Shown here piece by piece: positions 1 to 8,931 of a stretch of 64,000 nucleotides of DNA. Below the pieces are notes generated by a model that was not told the origin of the DNA, searched no databases, and saw only the letters and a list, made by a program, of their open reading frames with translations. This DNA is from JAFGRU01 sp016934985 (GTDB lineage: Bacteria > Desulfobacterota > Desulfuromonadia > Desulfuromonadales > JAAYDE01): NCBI GenBank assembly GCA_963665045.2, contig CAXXJQ010000004.1, positions 45,271-109,270 of the forward strand, given 5' to 3'. Position 1 is the first letter of the stretch, and each line of letters opens with the position of its first letter. Both the position numbers and the translations under genes were made by a program.

Positions 1-653
1 CCCTGTTTCAGGCAACTTGCCACTCTGGCCGTCGCCCTCAGCACTTTGCTGTCGATTTTAATAATCTGGTCCCTGCTGAGCTGTTGATCGGTTAAAAACA
101 GCAATCCATTGGGTGAGAGGTCCTGGATTTGCCCCTTATAGCCTTTTTTGGGAGGCCAATAGATAAAAAAGCTGATTTCCTGCTGTTTTTCGATTCGCTT
201 CACCGCACGTTGGGAAGATTCTTCGGTTATCATTTTTTTAACGGGATACATGGGGCTTTTACATTGAGTGCATATTGTGTCCGGGAGGATAGGAGAATCA
301 CTCCGATGGGGACTTTTACAAAACAGGCAGTAGGACTTGATGATCGGTTTATATTGTCCTGACGGTGAAACCCGCCCGCTGGTTTGATCGCTTCGCTGTT
401 GACCTTGCTGAAAACCGGATAGTTTCGACAGGGTATAGAACTCCATCAGCTCCTGATCATATTCGACCCGTTTTGCCGGATCTGTCAGCACCTCCTTGGC
501 CTCGTTGATCAGAGCCGAGTTCCAATGATCGCCGCCAAGGTCCGGGTGTTGTGCCAGCTTCTTCATCATGGTTCGGTAGCTGGCCTTGATGACCTCCACT
601 GGCGCGTCCGGTTGAACATGTAAGATGCGATAATAGTTTCTTCTGTTTTCCAA
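1..653 (-). CDS. DnaJ-domain / zinc-ribbon / PilZ protein, 3' end cut by the window edge
   Basis: The minus strand is open from a TTG at 653 to the window edge, giving 217 residues with no stop. Residues 5-70 form a J-domain (NYYRIL, HPD at 36-38, then a DPAKRVEYD segment). Four cysteines follow in two CxxC pairs (109/112 and 128/131), a probable zinc ribbon. From about residue 150 the sequence resembles a PilZ domain, with a basic lead-in and DLSPNG at 178-183 matching D.S..G. A J-domain normally recruits DnaK; a PilZ domain normally binds cyclic di-GMP. The combination suggests second-messenger input to a chaperone-linked step, which is inference. The start follows an AGGG stretch. The C-terminus lies outside the window. 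Confidence 0.8.
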   Translation of the reverse strand, partial: MENRRNYYRILHVQPDAPVEVIKASYRTMMKKLAQHPDLGGDHWNSALINEAKEVLTDPAKRVEYDQELMEFYTLSKLSGFQQGQQRSDQTSGRVSPSGQYKPIIKSYCLFCKSPHRSDSPILPDTICTQCKSPMYPVKKMITEESSQRAVKRIEKQQEISFFIYWPPKKGYKGQIQDLSPNGLLFLTDQQLSRDQIIKIDSKVLRATARVASCLKQ

Positions 654-660
654 TTTTCAA

Positions 661-1348
661 ACCCTAAGAATAGGTGTCTTTTCGACAAAGGGTCCTTCTA
701 TCCGCACGCAAATTTGTGAAAATCGGCTCTCGATCCCCCACTTTTTCATGACTTCCCCTTGATTCCGACAGGCTCCCGGCCAGTGCATGGAAAGAGCTTT
801 TTAGGGGTTCGTGTCCGCCTCTTTTTTTGATAAAGACTCATAACTCGATTGTTCAGTCTTATAAATCAGCAATATTCCCCTGTCAATTCAAAACATTAGC
901 CGACAAGGTGAAATGCCCAGTGCAAATCGATACTTTTTGCCGGGTTATATCCGGCATATTCCCCGTCTATGACATAAAAAATTTTTTTGATAAAATTTGC
1001 TCAGGATTGCCAAGCGGGCTCACGTGGCTGTTCGAGGCGAAGGGGTGTTTCTGACGCTGTATCTTGCTGGTTGTAAGAGGCGGACAAATGTAACAATTTG
1101 AAAATATTGGGAAATTTTTAGAAAATTAAAAGAGGTGGGGATGTTGTTGAGTTGTCACCCTGCCCTCTCTCCCGCCCTCTCGATCATTAAGCAACAATGA
1201 GAACAGAGCATCGTGTTCCATCGGCCCTGGTGACTAAAATTTTCGTGAAATGTCCTGATGATTTTCTGTTCACAATATAGTATTATTTCTCGCTTTGGGT
1301 AGAAGTGCCTTGGGGGAGCATAGAAAAAAACCGTTATGAGGATGGTTT
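661..1348. other. Intergenic region without a supported gene
   Basis: About 690 bp between the divergent DnaJ/PilZ gene and psd. Short open frames exist (for example 827-1054) but lack a ribosome site and family signature. The stretch near 1131-1240 resembles the decayed repeat seen more clearly at 2345 and 2950. I see no RNA gene here. Confidence 0.5.
1131..1240 (+). repeat. Possible third, poorly conserved copy of the 2345/2950 repeat
   Basis: The order of landmarks matches the copy at 2345-2510: a purine-rich GGGGATGTTGTT lead-in, a pyrimidine-rich CCCTCTCTCCC tract, and CCCTGGTGACTAA near the end. The hairpin segment itself is not well kept. Assignment rests on eye alignment only. Confidence 0.3.
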
Positions 1349-2245
1349 ATGGTTGAAAACACGCCGATCATTGTAATTGATCGTAAGACCGGTAAGCAGT
1401 TTGAAGAGACGATTTTGGGTGAGAAATGGATACGCTGGGCCTATCAGGACTCAGAATCAAGATTTCTGGAACGTATCCTTTTTCGTTGCGCTTGGGTCAG
1501 CAAACTGATGGGGAAGTGGTATGACTCCTCTTTCTCCAAAGGTAAAATTGACGATGTAATCAAGGAACTCTCCATTGATGTCAACGAGTTTGCTCGGCCC
1601 AAGGAGGGCTACAAATCGTTCAACGATTTTTTCGCCCGACATCTGAAACCCGATGCACGTCCTTTCAGTACAGACCCCAACGTAATTGTCTCTCCTGCCG
1701 ATGGTCGTGTTCTGGTGTTCCCCCGCTTCGAGGCAGATACGTTTGCACCGGTAAAAGGACACCGGTTTTCCATCCGCAAGATGCTTCCAGACCATGCGAG
1801 TCGCTTTATCAACGGGGCGATGGCTATCGTCCGTCTTTGTCCTGCTGACTATCACCGCTACCATTTCCCCTGTGCGGGTGAAATCACTGAATACCGGAGT
1901 ATTGCCGGCGCCCTGCACTCGGTGAATCCCATCGCACTGGGACGCCGGCCCAGTGTGTTTGGCGACAACAAGCGAAGTTATGCAATCATGGACACCGCGC
2001 ATGCTGGAATCCTGTGTTTTATGGAGGTCGGGGCGTTTGGCGTAGGCAGCATCGTGAACACGCGCTGTTCGGGACATGTGGAAAAGATGGATGAGAAAGG
2101 TTATTTTAAGTTCGGCGCCTCGACGGTCATCTTAATATTTGAGGAGGGCAGAATCAGTTTCTGCGAAGACCTGGTGGCGAACAGTGATGCCGGTATAGAA
2201 ACGCTCATCAAAGTTGGGCAACCTCTCGCAACTTCAACTGTGTGA
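1349..2245 (+). CDS. psd: Phosphatidylserine decarboxylase proenzyme (PSD family)
   Basis: Decarboxylates phosphatidylserine to phosphatidylethanolamine at the membrane, using a pyruvoyl group made by self-cleavage. The 298-residue protein has the family landmarks: PADGR (D118), YHRYHFP (H169, H172), HSVNP (190-194) and the C-terminal self-cleavage region FGAST around S258. Most family members have LGST or GGST; here the serine is preceded by alanine. D118, H172 and S258 would form the processing triad by analogy. The length fits the longer bacterial type. The ATG follows GAGG by 8 nt. It stands alone, with no synthase gene adjacent. Confidence 0.92.
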   Translation: MVENTPIIVIDRKTGKQFEETILGEKWIRWAYQDSESRFLERILFRCAWVSKLMGKWYDSSFSKGKIDDVIKELSIDVNEFARPKEGYKSFNDFFARHLKPDARPFSTDPNVIVSPADGRVLVFPRFEADTFAPVKGHRFSIRKMLPDHASRFINGAMAIVRLCPADYHRYHFPCAGEITEYRSIAGALHSVNPIALGRRPSVFGDNKRSYAIMDTAHAGILCFMEVGAFGVGSIVNTRCSGHVEKMDEKGYFKFGASTVILIFEEGRISFCEDLVANSDAGIETLIKVGQPLATSTV

Positions 2246-2344
2246 CAGGATTGAAGAATAAAAAACTGGTGACGCAAAAGGATAAATGGTCAGTATAAAC
2301 AAGGGGCACTTACCCTGTTGTTTGAAGAAGGTTGGGAAAGATGT

Positions 2345-2510
2345 GAAGGGGGTAGGGACGATGTTGTTTAGTCGAACCCCTCTTCTCTCTCTCCCTCTCT
2401 TTTTTGGTTAATATTGGTTCATGATTAGAACCGTTTGACTCGATTTTCCAAGAACCCCACCGAGTTGAAGTTAACCCTGGTGGACTAATCAGTGTCCTCA
2501 ACCTTAAATC
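2345..2510 (+). repeat. Degenerate intergenic repeat with nested hairpin (copy 1)
   Basis: Shares with the copy at 2950-3110 the order: purine-rich lead-in, pyrimidine tract, TTCCAAGAAC, then a nested hairpin. Here the hairpin spans 2457-2483: outer arms CCACCG and TGGTGG, inner arms GTTG and TAAC, with a four-base loop. The paired positions differ from copy 2 yet still pair. Confidence 0.55.
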
Positions 2511-2949
2511 CAATTAGCGGCGGAAAGAGTTGCCCAGGAATACAACCGCAGAAATTTGTATCGAAGGAAACCGAACCCAATTAGGGATTAAACCTTCAAA
2601 AACGTTGTTCTAGGGTGGGGCCTTTTCGGGCTGAAAATAAGAAAGTGCATATAAAATCAAAAGCTTAACCCCATTTCCGAGACTTCCAAAAACGACCATC
2701 ATATCTTTTTTGCCCCTTATTGAGATAACCTGACAAGGAATCCATTGATCGTAAAATCGTTAAATTTCAATAAGTTCCCCCACCGCCATTTCAAATTTCT
2801 ACTATCTGCCGGTTTTTAGAAAAAAAGACGGCCAAAGCCTAAAACGCTTTTTGAAAAACTGATAACCCAAGTTGGAACTCCAAACAAAAAGAAGAGGTCA
2901 AATCACCGTTTGACTCTTAGGGCAGAATCAGGCAAGTGCTTCGTATGCA

Positions 2950-3110
2950 GGAGGAGGGGTTGGGGCGATGGTGGTTGGTCGACTTATCACCCCCCCTGTG
3001 GTTGTTCCCTTTTCATGCGCAGAAATACTTGTCTCGATATTCCAAGAACACCCTGAGTTGATGGCAACCCAGGGTGATTTATCAAAAACGTCCCCAACTG
3101 CCAATCCGAG
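2950..3110 (+). repeat. Degenerate intergenic repeat with nested hairpin (copy 2)
   Basis: Hairpin at 3049-3076: outer arms CACCCTG and CAGGGTG (perfect 7 bp), inner arms GTTG and CAAC (perfect 4 bp), loop ATGG, with one A/C mismatch between them. The flanks align with copy 1, including TTCCAAGAAC just before the hairpin. Confidence 0.55.
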
Positions 3111-3378
3111 CTTCTCCTGCCCAGCGATTTTCAGCCTAAACAGACGGGCAAAATTTAAAACACTTTTTTAAAATTAGCGACTCAGTTTGAGGCTCAAAAA
3201 TAATCATAAGTGTCTAATTTATTTAATAAATTTTTGATTGACTTGGTTTGTTTTTTATTGATAAGGTTTTTTCGTTTAGTCGAAAGAAACCCTTTGGTCT
3301 TGTTTTTAAGTAACCGTTCAGCAAAGTCATCAAAGAAAAAGTGAATGGTTGCCTTCTTAAATTGGAAAGGAATGAAAA

Positions 3379-3576
3379 ATGTTTTTATCAGATCAGAAGA
3401 AGATGGAAATGGAAAAGCATTATGAGGAAGTTCTTAAAGATGTTTCCAGGGAGGAACTTGTCAATCGGATAATAAATGTCAATAGATGTCTCCAATCGAG
3501 CTGGCCCAATGCCTCCTCTGTTGTCGATGCTTGCATCATCGAATTGAATCAATATGTCAAGCGGCTTGCAAGCTGA
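3379..3576 (+). CDS. Small hypothetical protein, 65 aa
   Basis: I do not recognise this family. The ATG has a good ribosome site (GGAAAGGA 6 nt upstream), and an intrinsic hairpin terminator follows at 3685, so a short single-gene transcript is plausible. The product is charged in its first half and predicted helical, with one cysteine (C37) and a second (C52). It has no signal peptide or membrane segment. No neighbour shares its direction closely enough to suggest an operon. Confidence 0.6.
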   Translation: MFLSDQKKMEMEKHYEEVLKDVSREELVNRIINVNRCLQSSWPNASSVVDACIIELNQYVKRLAS

Positions 3577-3684
3577 TAATTGTCTCGGGGTTCCCCCGTT
3601 TTGAAAAAGAAGTAAAAACATACCGTTTTTTATGTTTGATCCAACATTCTCCTGAAACCGTAAAATTCTGACGACAAAACCAAG

Positions 3685-3716
3685 GCCATCTGAGTACATG
3701 ATCAGATGGCTTTTTC
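3685..3716 (+). terminator. Intrinsic terminator
   Basis: Perfect 9-bp arms GCCATCTGA and TCAGATGGC with an 8-nt loop, followed by TTTTTCTT. It lies about 110 nt after the small gene ending at 3576. Confidence 0.85.
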
Positions 3717-4036
3717 TTATAGCCGGGGATTGGTAGAACTCGATCACCTGGGCCTCTCTTCTGTCCCTGAATAAACCCGAGCTAATTTGTCGGACCCCCG
3801 AATTTCTTGACCGATAATCGCCACTAGACTACATTGCACCTGTCTTGTTTTTTTGAGCTTGTGGGAGGGGTGAGTTTTATCCGTCCCCAAAGAAATATTC
3901 GAGAGCAGAGTCAACCGCTCCTGTCAGGGGCTTTCTTGCCAAGGGTTTTTGCTCAAGTTTCGACCTGTCCCTTTTCAGGGGATGCTTCGCCAATACGTTT
4001 CGCCAGGTTGCGATGGCGGGGAAATAGGGGTGAGTC

Positions 4037-5014
4037 ATGAAGATCGCGATTGTCGGAGCCGGAGCAATCGGAGGATGGCTGGGGGTTGGCCTCGCGCAGG
4101 CCGGAGAAGAGGTCTGTGTGTTTGCGCGGGGCGCCACCCTTGATGCAATCCGGCGCAACGGCTTGCGAATGTCCATCGGCGGTAAGACGGAAACCGGCGA
4201 GGTCTCTGTGAGTGATGATGTGGGCGATTTGGGCTTGCAGGATCTCGTCATCATTGCGGTGAAGGAACCGGCGCTTGCCACTGTAGCTCCCGTCGTTTCA
4301 AAGATGATTGGCCCCGATACGGTCGTCCTGCCTGCCATGAATGGCGTGCCCTGGTGGTTCGCAGAAGGATTGGGCGGGCCGATTGCAGGCATGTCCATTC
4401 GTGCCGTCGATCCCGACGGCAGCGTCGCTTCGTACATCCCAACCAGGCAGGTCTTGGGTTGCGTGGTCCACGCTGCCGCGGCTGTTTCGAAGCCTGGTTT
4501 CATTCGCCACCACAGCGGCAACGGCCTTATTATTGGCGAGCCGGACGGGAGCGATTCCTTTCGTGTGCACCGGATCCGTAACGTGCTTGCGGGAGCGGGT
4601 TTCGATGTGACCATCAGCCGAAAGATCCAACGGGACATCTGGTACAAGCTCTGGGGCAACATGACGATAAATCCAATCTCGGCGCTGACCGGCGCGACTA
4701 CCGAAGACATTCTCGATGACCCGCTCGTCAATTCCTTCGTGCTGGCAGTGATGGCCGAAGCAGCAGAGATTGGTAGCCGCATTGGATGTCCCATCTCGGA
4801 AAGCGGCGAGGACCGAATGAAAGTCACCCGCAAGCTTGGGGCTTTTAAGACGTCCATGCTGCAGGACGCGGAAGCCGGCCGGCCGCTCGAAATCGATACC
4901 CTCATCGCAGCTCCCCGCGAAATCGCCGCCAAAATCGGCATCGCCACACCATATATGGACACCTTGCACGGGCTTATTCGGCTTTACAGCCTGCATAGCC
5001 ACAGGCAATCATGA
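4037..5014 (+). CDS. panE: 2-dehydropantoate 2-reductase (ApbA/PanE family)
   Basis: Reduces 2-dehydropantoate to pantoate with NADPH in coenzyme A synthesis. The 325-residue protein starts with a Rossmann nucleotide loop, GAGAIGG at residues 7-13. The catalytic-lysine helix is in IWYKLWGN, and the family C-terminal signature SMLQD.EAGRPLEID is present near residue 280. The start has AGGGGTGA just upstream. It is a single gene with no panB or panC nearby. Codon use is visibly richer in G and C than the flanks, which could mean transfer. The family also contains paralogues of unknown substrate, so the exact reaction is less certain than the fold. Confidence 0.85.
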   Translation: MKIAIVGAGAIGGWLGVGLAQAGEEVCVFARGATLDAIRRNGLRMSIGGKTETGEVSVSDDVGDLGLQDLVIIAVKEPALATVAPVVSKMIGPDTVVLPAMNGVPWWFAEGLGGPIAGMSIRAVDPDGSVASYIPTRQVLGCVVHAAAAVSKPGFIRHHSGNGLIIGEPDGSDSFRVHRIRNVLAGAGFDVTISRKIQRDIWYKLWGNMTINPISALTGATTEDILDDPLVNSFVLAVMAEAAEIGSRIGCPISESGEDRMKVTRKLGAFKTSMLQDAEAGRPLEIDTLIAAPREIAAKIGIATPYMDTLHGLIRLYSLHSHRQS

Positions 5015-5241
5015 GATCGGTAAGCTGCAAGAGGTATCAGGGGATTGTCCTGAGGTCTGCCATCCATTCTTGGCGAGTTTCGGGTACAGTTTACCTGGCG
5101 CCCTCCTTTGAGCTTCTGTTTCCTCGGCTATTTCGAAAATTCTGCGCCAGAGAGTATTTGATTCCGGCGGCTTGAGTTCGCCCAATTTAAATGCTAAAAA
5201 TGAATGGAATCGTCAAGCTAAGCTGATCCGAAGGACTTTTT

Positions 5242-5718
5242 TTGCACAACCAGGACAAAATATTCATGGAGGAGGCCCTCCGTGAAGCACAAAAGGCCGC
5301 TGACCTGGACGAAGTCCCGGTGGGCGCGGTCATCGTTCAAAACGGCGCGATAATCGGGCGCGGCTGCAACCTGCGGGAGACCAGCCAGGACCCAACCGAC
5401 CATGCCGAGATGATCGCCATCCGCGCAGCGGCTCGACATATTGGATTCTGGAGGCTGTGCGACTGCACCCTTTACGTTACCCTCGAACCCTGTGTCATGT
5501 GCATGGGGGCCATTATCCTCGCCCGCATTCCCCGTCTGGTTTACGGCTGCCGAGATCCCCGGGTTGGCGCGGCCGGTTCCATTTATAACCTGGCTGCGGA
5601 TGAACGCTTCAATCACCGGGTGGAAGTGACCGAAGGGGTTGAGGAAGAGGCCTGCAGCCGAATTTTGAGCGGGTTTTTCTCAAAGCTTCGCCAGCGCAAG
5701 AAAAATGATCGGGATTGA
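5242..5718 (+). CDS. tadA: tRNA-specific adenosine deaminase TadA
   Basis: Deaminates adenosine 34 to inosine in tRNA-Arg(ACG), allowing wobble decoding. The 158-residue protein has the zinc site HAE (H54, E56) and PCVMC (C84, C87) of the cytidine/deoxycytidylate deaminase fold, and the TadA-type EVPVGAVIV stretch near the N-terminus. I chose the TTG at 5242 because AAGGA lies 7 nt upstream; an internal ATG at 5266 would cut into the first helix. It is followed 75 nt later by tRNA-Ser(CGA), a common arrangement in related genomes. Confidence 0.93.
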   Translation: MHNQDKIFMEEALREAQKAADLDEVPVGAVIVQNGAIIGRGCNLRETSQDPTDHAEMIAIRAAARHIGFWRLCDCTLYVTLEPCVMCMGAIILARIPRLVYGCRDPRVGAAGSIYNLAADERFNHRVEVTEGVEEEACSRILSGFFSKLRQRKKNDRD

Positions 5719-5793
5719 GCGGCCGAGGCGGTTTTTCTTTTTGTTGCGCCTTGGGGGAAAAACTGTTAATAGATTCTGAAAGATGGACCTTGC

Positions 5794-5881
5794 GGAGAGG
5801 TGTCCGAGTGGTCGAAGGTGATTGACTCGAAATCAATTGTGGGGAAACTCACCGGGGGTTCGAATCCCTCCCTCTCCGCCA
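5794..5881 (+). tRNA. tRNA-Ser (anticodon CGA)
   Basis: Cloverleaf with a 7-bp acceptor GGAGAGG/CCTCTCC, anticodon loop CTCGAAA giving CGA, a long variable arm, the T-loop GGTTCGAATCC, and an encoded CCA. It reads UCG. The type II long arm confirms serine. Confidence 0.96.
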
Positions 5882-5886
5882 TAATT

Positions 5887-5928
5887 AAACAAAAGGGGAC
5901 TGGCTGAAATGCTGGTCCCTTTTGTTTT
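5887..5928 (+). terminator. Intrinsic terminator after tRNA-Ser
   Basis: Arms AAACAAAAGGG and CCCTTTTGTTT (11 bp) close a loop, and the 3' arm is itself the T-rich tract. It begins 5 nt after the tRNA. Confidence 0.8.
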
Positions 5929-6361
5929 CCTTCCCGGCAAGGTCTCTTAAGAAATCCTTCCCCCATATAAAAAAACTACGTGAACCCCTTTTCCGGATCG
6001 AGGAATAAGGTTGGTAGCATCAGGGGCGATTTAGGCTCTGTTTAATCTCATTAGCTTATTTATCGAATATTTCACTATCTGGTATAAAAATTGATGTATC
6101 TCTTATCAGCTAGATTAATAAGGTCAAATATACTAATAAAATGACCAGGATAGTCAATTCCATGGCTCACAATTTGAGTTTCGAAGTGCCCGCGGAAGAC
6201 GTTGAGGAAAAACATCCGGTTAAATCTGGTAATCCTGGACTGTATTTCTTTTCCAGACTATTAATTTCAGCTCTCCGGTGCTCCAAAATATGATGAAAAA
6301 TTTTGCAAAACCTGATGGCAATGAATTTTTATCAACTCGGTTTTTAAAAGGGCCGCCAACA

Positions 6362-7195
6362 ATGTTCCAAAAAATTGTTAAATCTTTAAAGCCAATTTCC
6401 CTCCCTGAAATTTATATTAAACTGAAGGGATTAATAGAAAGTTGCGATTATTCCATGGCGGATGTTTCTCTTTTAGTGGAACATGACCCGGGAATGGCCG
6501 CCCGTTTTCTCCAGGTCGTCAACAGCCCGCTGTACCGCGGAACCAAAAAAATTGAAACTGTTCGTCATGCCGTCAGCATGCTCGGAATTCATCAAGTCCA
6601 TGACATCGTCCTCAGTGCTTCCGTAACTGAAGCTTTTGAGGGGATTAAGCATAATGTGATGAACATGAAAAAGTTCTGGGAGGGAAGCTTTTTTTGTGCC
6701 TTGACAGCCAAAAAGCTTGCTTTAGAGTGCGCGCCAACGGATAGTGATCGGCTTGTTGCCATTGGCCTGCTGCATGATTTTGGTCATTTGGGCATGTATT
6801 TAGCTATCCCCGAAGAGGCACAAACGGCTCTTCTTGAGGCAAAGAAGCTTGGGAGGCCTTTGTATCAGGTGGAAAGGGATCTGCTCGGTTTTGATTACGC
6901 TGAAATAGGTGGCTATATGATGAGGCACTGGGATCTGCCAAAAAGTATCCAGATCACCATCCAGTTTCACCTGGAGCCCGGCAAGGCAAATTTTTGTGCA
7001 ATGGGAACGGCTTTGTTGCATCTTAGTTCACTTTTGGTTCAGTCGTCACTGGAAAAGGGTATTTTTGGTGAAGGGGCTTTTGCCGTTGATCCCTCAGCCT
7101 GGGAAATAACCAATTTGACGGAAGAACAGTGTCTGCATTGTCGTCAGTCAGCGGCCAATGAGTTCGCGGCCGTTTCTGATCGCCTTTTCCTTTAG
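6362..7195 (+). CDS. HDOD-domain signalling protein
   Basis: HDOD proteins are degenerate HD-type domains common in deltaproteobacteria, often scaffolds in signalling or motility. The hallmarks are here: LPEIYIKL, DPGMAARFLQVVNSPLY, and RHAVSMLGIHQVHDIVL. A helical half containing LLHDFGHLGMY follows, and the domain covers nearly the whole 277 residues. No output domain is attached. I prefer the ATG at 6362 because AAAGGG lies 9 nt upstream; in-frame GTG 6278 or ATG 6290 would add a weakly supported N-terminal extension. It is a single gene and its partner cannot be told from context. Confidence 0.85.
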   Translation: MFQKIVKSLKPISLPEIYIKLKGLIESCDYSMADVSLLVEHDPGMAARFLQVVNSPLYRGTKKIETVRHAVSMLGIHQVHDIVLSASVTEAFEGIKHNVMNMKKFWEGSFFCALTAKKLALECAPTDSDRLVAIGLLHDFGHLGMYLAIPEEAQTALLEAKKLGRPLYQVERDLLGFDYAEIGGYMMRHWDLPKSIQITIQFHLEPGKANFCAMGTALLHLSSLLVQSSLEKGIFGEGAFAVDPSAWEITNLTEEQCLHCRQSAANEFAAVSDRLFL

Positions 7196-7493
7196 CCCCT
7201 TATGAATATTGATGTATTAAATCTGGTCTAATCACTTGTTTTTTTCTGCCAGGCAGCATCGAGAAAAGGCCTTCCCTGTTTTTGTTTAATTTCTTACAAG
7301 TCAAGCTCCGGTCCCCTGCTCAAACAAATCAATTGAACAATTATCACCGGTAAATTTCGAAGAAAAGTGCGGAATAAATTTGCCATTCAGTGAAATTAAT
7401 TGAAGCGCAAGACGCCGGGGTTGGAATTTATCTCTCTGAGTCATAGAAAAATTGAAGGGTCAATATTTTTGTTTCTATAAACACAAAAATGGT

Positions 7494-7542
7494 TTGACAG
7501 ATTTTTCGGTGGGAATTATTATGTTTCGATAACTAACGAAAC
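7494..7542 (+). promoter_or_regulatory. Sigma-70 promoter with operator over the start site
   Basis: TTGACA (7494-7499), 17-nt spacer, TATTAT (7517-7522). Immediately after is an inverted repeat GTTTCG-N8-CGAAAC (7523-7542) that would cover the transcription start. The next gene encodes an ArsR-type repressor, so autorepression is the simple reading. A second imperfect repeat lies just upstream around TTTCTATAAACAC. Confidence 0.8.
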
Positions 7543-7554
7543 AGGAGCCCCGGT

Positions 7555-8595
7555 ATGAAGCTCGAACAGAGTCTGATAATCATGAAAGCCCTGGCCGACC
7601 AATCGCGTCTGTCCATCGTCCATTCTCTTCTGGAACGTCCTCAATACGCCGAGGAGATAGCCAAACGTCATGCTTTGGCGCCGTCCACCGTTTCATTTCA
7701 CTTGCGAAAACTGGAGAAGGCCGGGCTCGTCAGTACCCGTAAAGAGCAATATTATGTGGTCATTGAGGCTAATACCCGGATGTTTGATACAACCCTGCGT
7801 GAAATTGTCTCAGCCGTTCCCGCCGGCAAGGAGGTGCAGGTCCAAAGAATGGAGGAGTACAAGCGCAAGGTGCTGGGTTCATTTTTCCGCCATGGCCGGT
7901 TGGAAAAACTGCCTGCCCAGCACAAAAAGCGCCACATTGTCCTGGAACAGTTTTCCCTTCTTTTCCAGTCGGAGCGTCGCTACAGCGAAGAGGAGGTCAC
8001 CGCTATCATCAAGCCCCTTTTTGATGACTACTGCACCATCCGACGTCTTTTGGTGGACGAAAAATTGATCCGGCGGGACGGTTCAACCTATTGGCGGGAG
8101 CAAGGTGTTGGCGCTCAAGAATCTCAACTTTCGGAACCAATTACAGCCAGGGACGAGGTGAGAAACATGGAAAAGAACAGGCGGGCGGAAATCAAAAGAG
8201 AGTATAAACAGAACGTCCCCGAAATGGGGATCTATCAGCTTCGCAACAAGGTCAACGGCAAGCTTTATGTCGATAGCACCACAAACCTGGAAGGGACACG
8301 TAGCAGTCGCCTTTTTCAACTGCGCATGGGAAAGATTGTTTTCAACCGGGAAATGCAAAAGGATCTCAATGAATTCGGTGCTGAAAATTTCGAATTTTCC
8401 ATCCTTGAGGTGCTCGGCAAACCGAGCCAGGGCATCGATATCGAGCGCGCGCTGGCCAAACTGGAAATGCACTGGCTTGAAAAGCTCCGTCCCTTTGGCA
8501 AGCACGGCTACAATAGTGAAAAAGCCTATAGGCGCAGTTTGGGCCAATTGGGAAATTTCATCGGCGGCAAGCCGGCTGATCAGGGCCCCTTGTAA
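7555..8595 (+). CDS. ArsR-type regulator fused to DUF2087 and a GIY-YIG-like domain
   Basis: The 346-residue protein has three parts. Residues 8-75 form a winged helix of ArsR type (ALADQSRLSIVHSLL, then TVSFHLRKLEKAGLV). Residues 105-181 match DUF2087 (RKVLGSFFRHGRLEKLP to STYWRE). Residues 224-322 resemble a GIY-YIG nuclease: GIY at 225-227, NKVNGKLYVDS, ENFEFSILE, a glutamate at 304 and GYN at 318-320. The usual second motif YVG/YIG reads YVD, so cleavage activity is doubtful. There is no cysteine metal site in the winged helix. AGGAG lies 7 nt before the ATG. It is likely autoregulated through the palindrome just upstream. Confidence 0.85.
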   Translation: MKLEQSLIIMKALADQSRLSIVHSLLERPQYAEEIAKRHALAPSTVSFHLRKLEKAGLVSTRKEQYYVVIEANTRMFDTTLREIVSAVPAGKEVQVQRMEEYKRKVLGSFFRHGRLEKLPAQHKKRHIVLEQFSLLFQSERRYSEEEVTAIIKPLFDDYCTIRRLLVDEKLIRRDGSTYWREQGVGAQESQLSEPITARDEVRNMEKNRRAEIKREYKQNVPEMGIYQLRNKVNGKLYVDSTTNLEGTRSSRLFQLRMGKIVFNREMQKDLNEFGAENFEFSILEVLGKPSQGIDIERALAKLEMHWLEKLRPFGKHGYNSEKAYRRSLGQLGNFIGGKPADQGPL

Positions 8596-8675
8596 GGGGC
8601 TTATCGCTGATCGTCATATTTATTGTGAATAAATGGGGTCAGGTCTATTTCTAATTAAATATCCGTGGTCTTTTC

Positions 8676-8891
8676 TCAGCCGTTGCTGACCTTGCCACCG
8701 TAATAAAAGACCTCCGGCGGGGCGATTTTCCTTTTCAGTTGCTCCAGTTCGATCCGATATTTGGCAGCCAAAGCCAAGGCGTCTTCGTGAGCCTTGACCA
8801 GGTTGTGGTTCAGTTCCTCAAGTTGGGCAATTCTACTTTCAAGCCGTTCTTTTTCCTTTTCGAAATCCTCACGGGAGATCATTTTTGCCAT
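8676..8891 (-). CDS. Small coiled-coil protein, 71 aa
   Basis: I do not recognise the family. The ATG at 8891 is preceded by GGAAAGGGG at good spacing, so I take this rather than the longer upstream frame that overlaps the next gene. Residues 6-55 are a heptad-rich, strongly charged helix (EKEKERLESRIAQLEELN), ending in a short hydrophobic YYGG tail. It is second in a probable two-gene unit, 40 nt after the 86-residue gene. Confidence 0.6.
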   Translation of the reverse strand: MAKMISREDFEKEKERLESRIAQLEELNHNLVKAHEDALALAAKYRIELEQLKRKIAPPEVFYYGGKVSNG

Positions 8892-8931
8892 ACTATTAAA
8901 CCCCTTTCCGTGCATCACGCTATAACGGCCC

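Larger units (their letters stand above)
2246..3378. other. Long intergenic zone made of decayed repeats
   Basis: About 1.1 kb without a credible gene. It contains two diverged copies of one element (2345-2510 and 2950-3110). A second shared block starts GACGG and runs 2827-2895 in one copy and 3143-3210 in the other. It is AT-rich with many short homopolymers. A promoter for the small gene at 3379 probably lies in the last 150 bp, but I cannot place one firmly. Confidence 0.55.

Noticed and set aside
827..1054. 75-codon open frame between the DnaJ/PilZ gene and psd
   Set aside because: No ribosome site and no recognisable composition or neighbour link.
1457..2077. 206-codon open frame opposite psd
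   Set aside because: Shadow of a conserved enzyme; no start signals.
3877..4962. 361-codon open frame opposite panE
   Set aside because: Ser/Pro/Arg-rich shadow of a GC-rich gene with no domain pattern.
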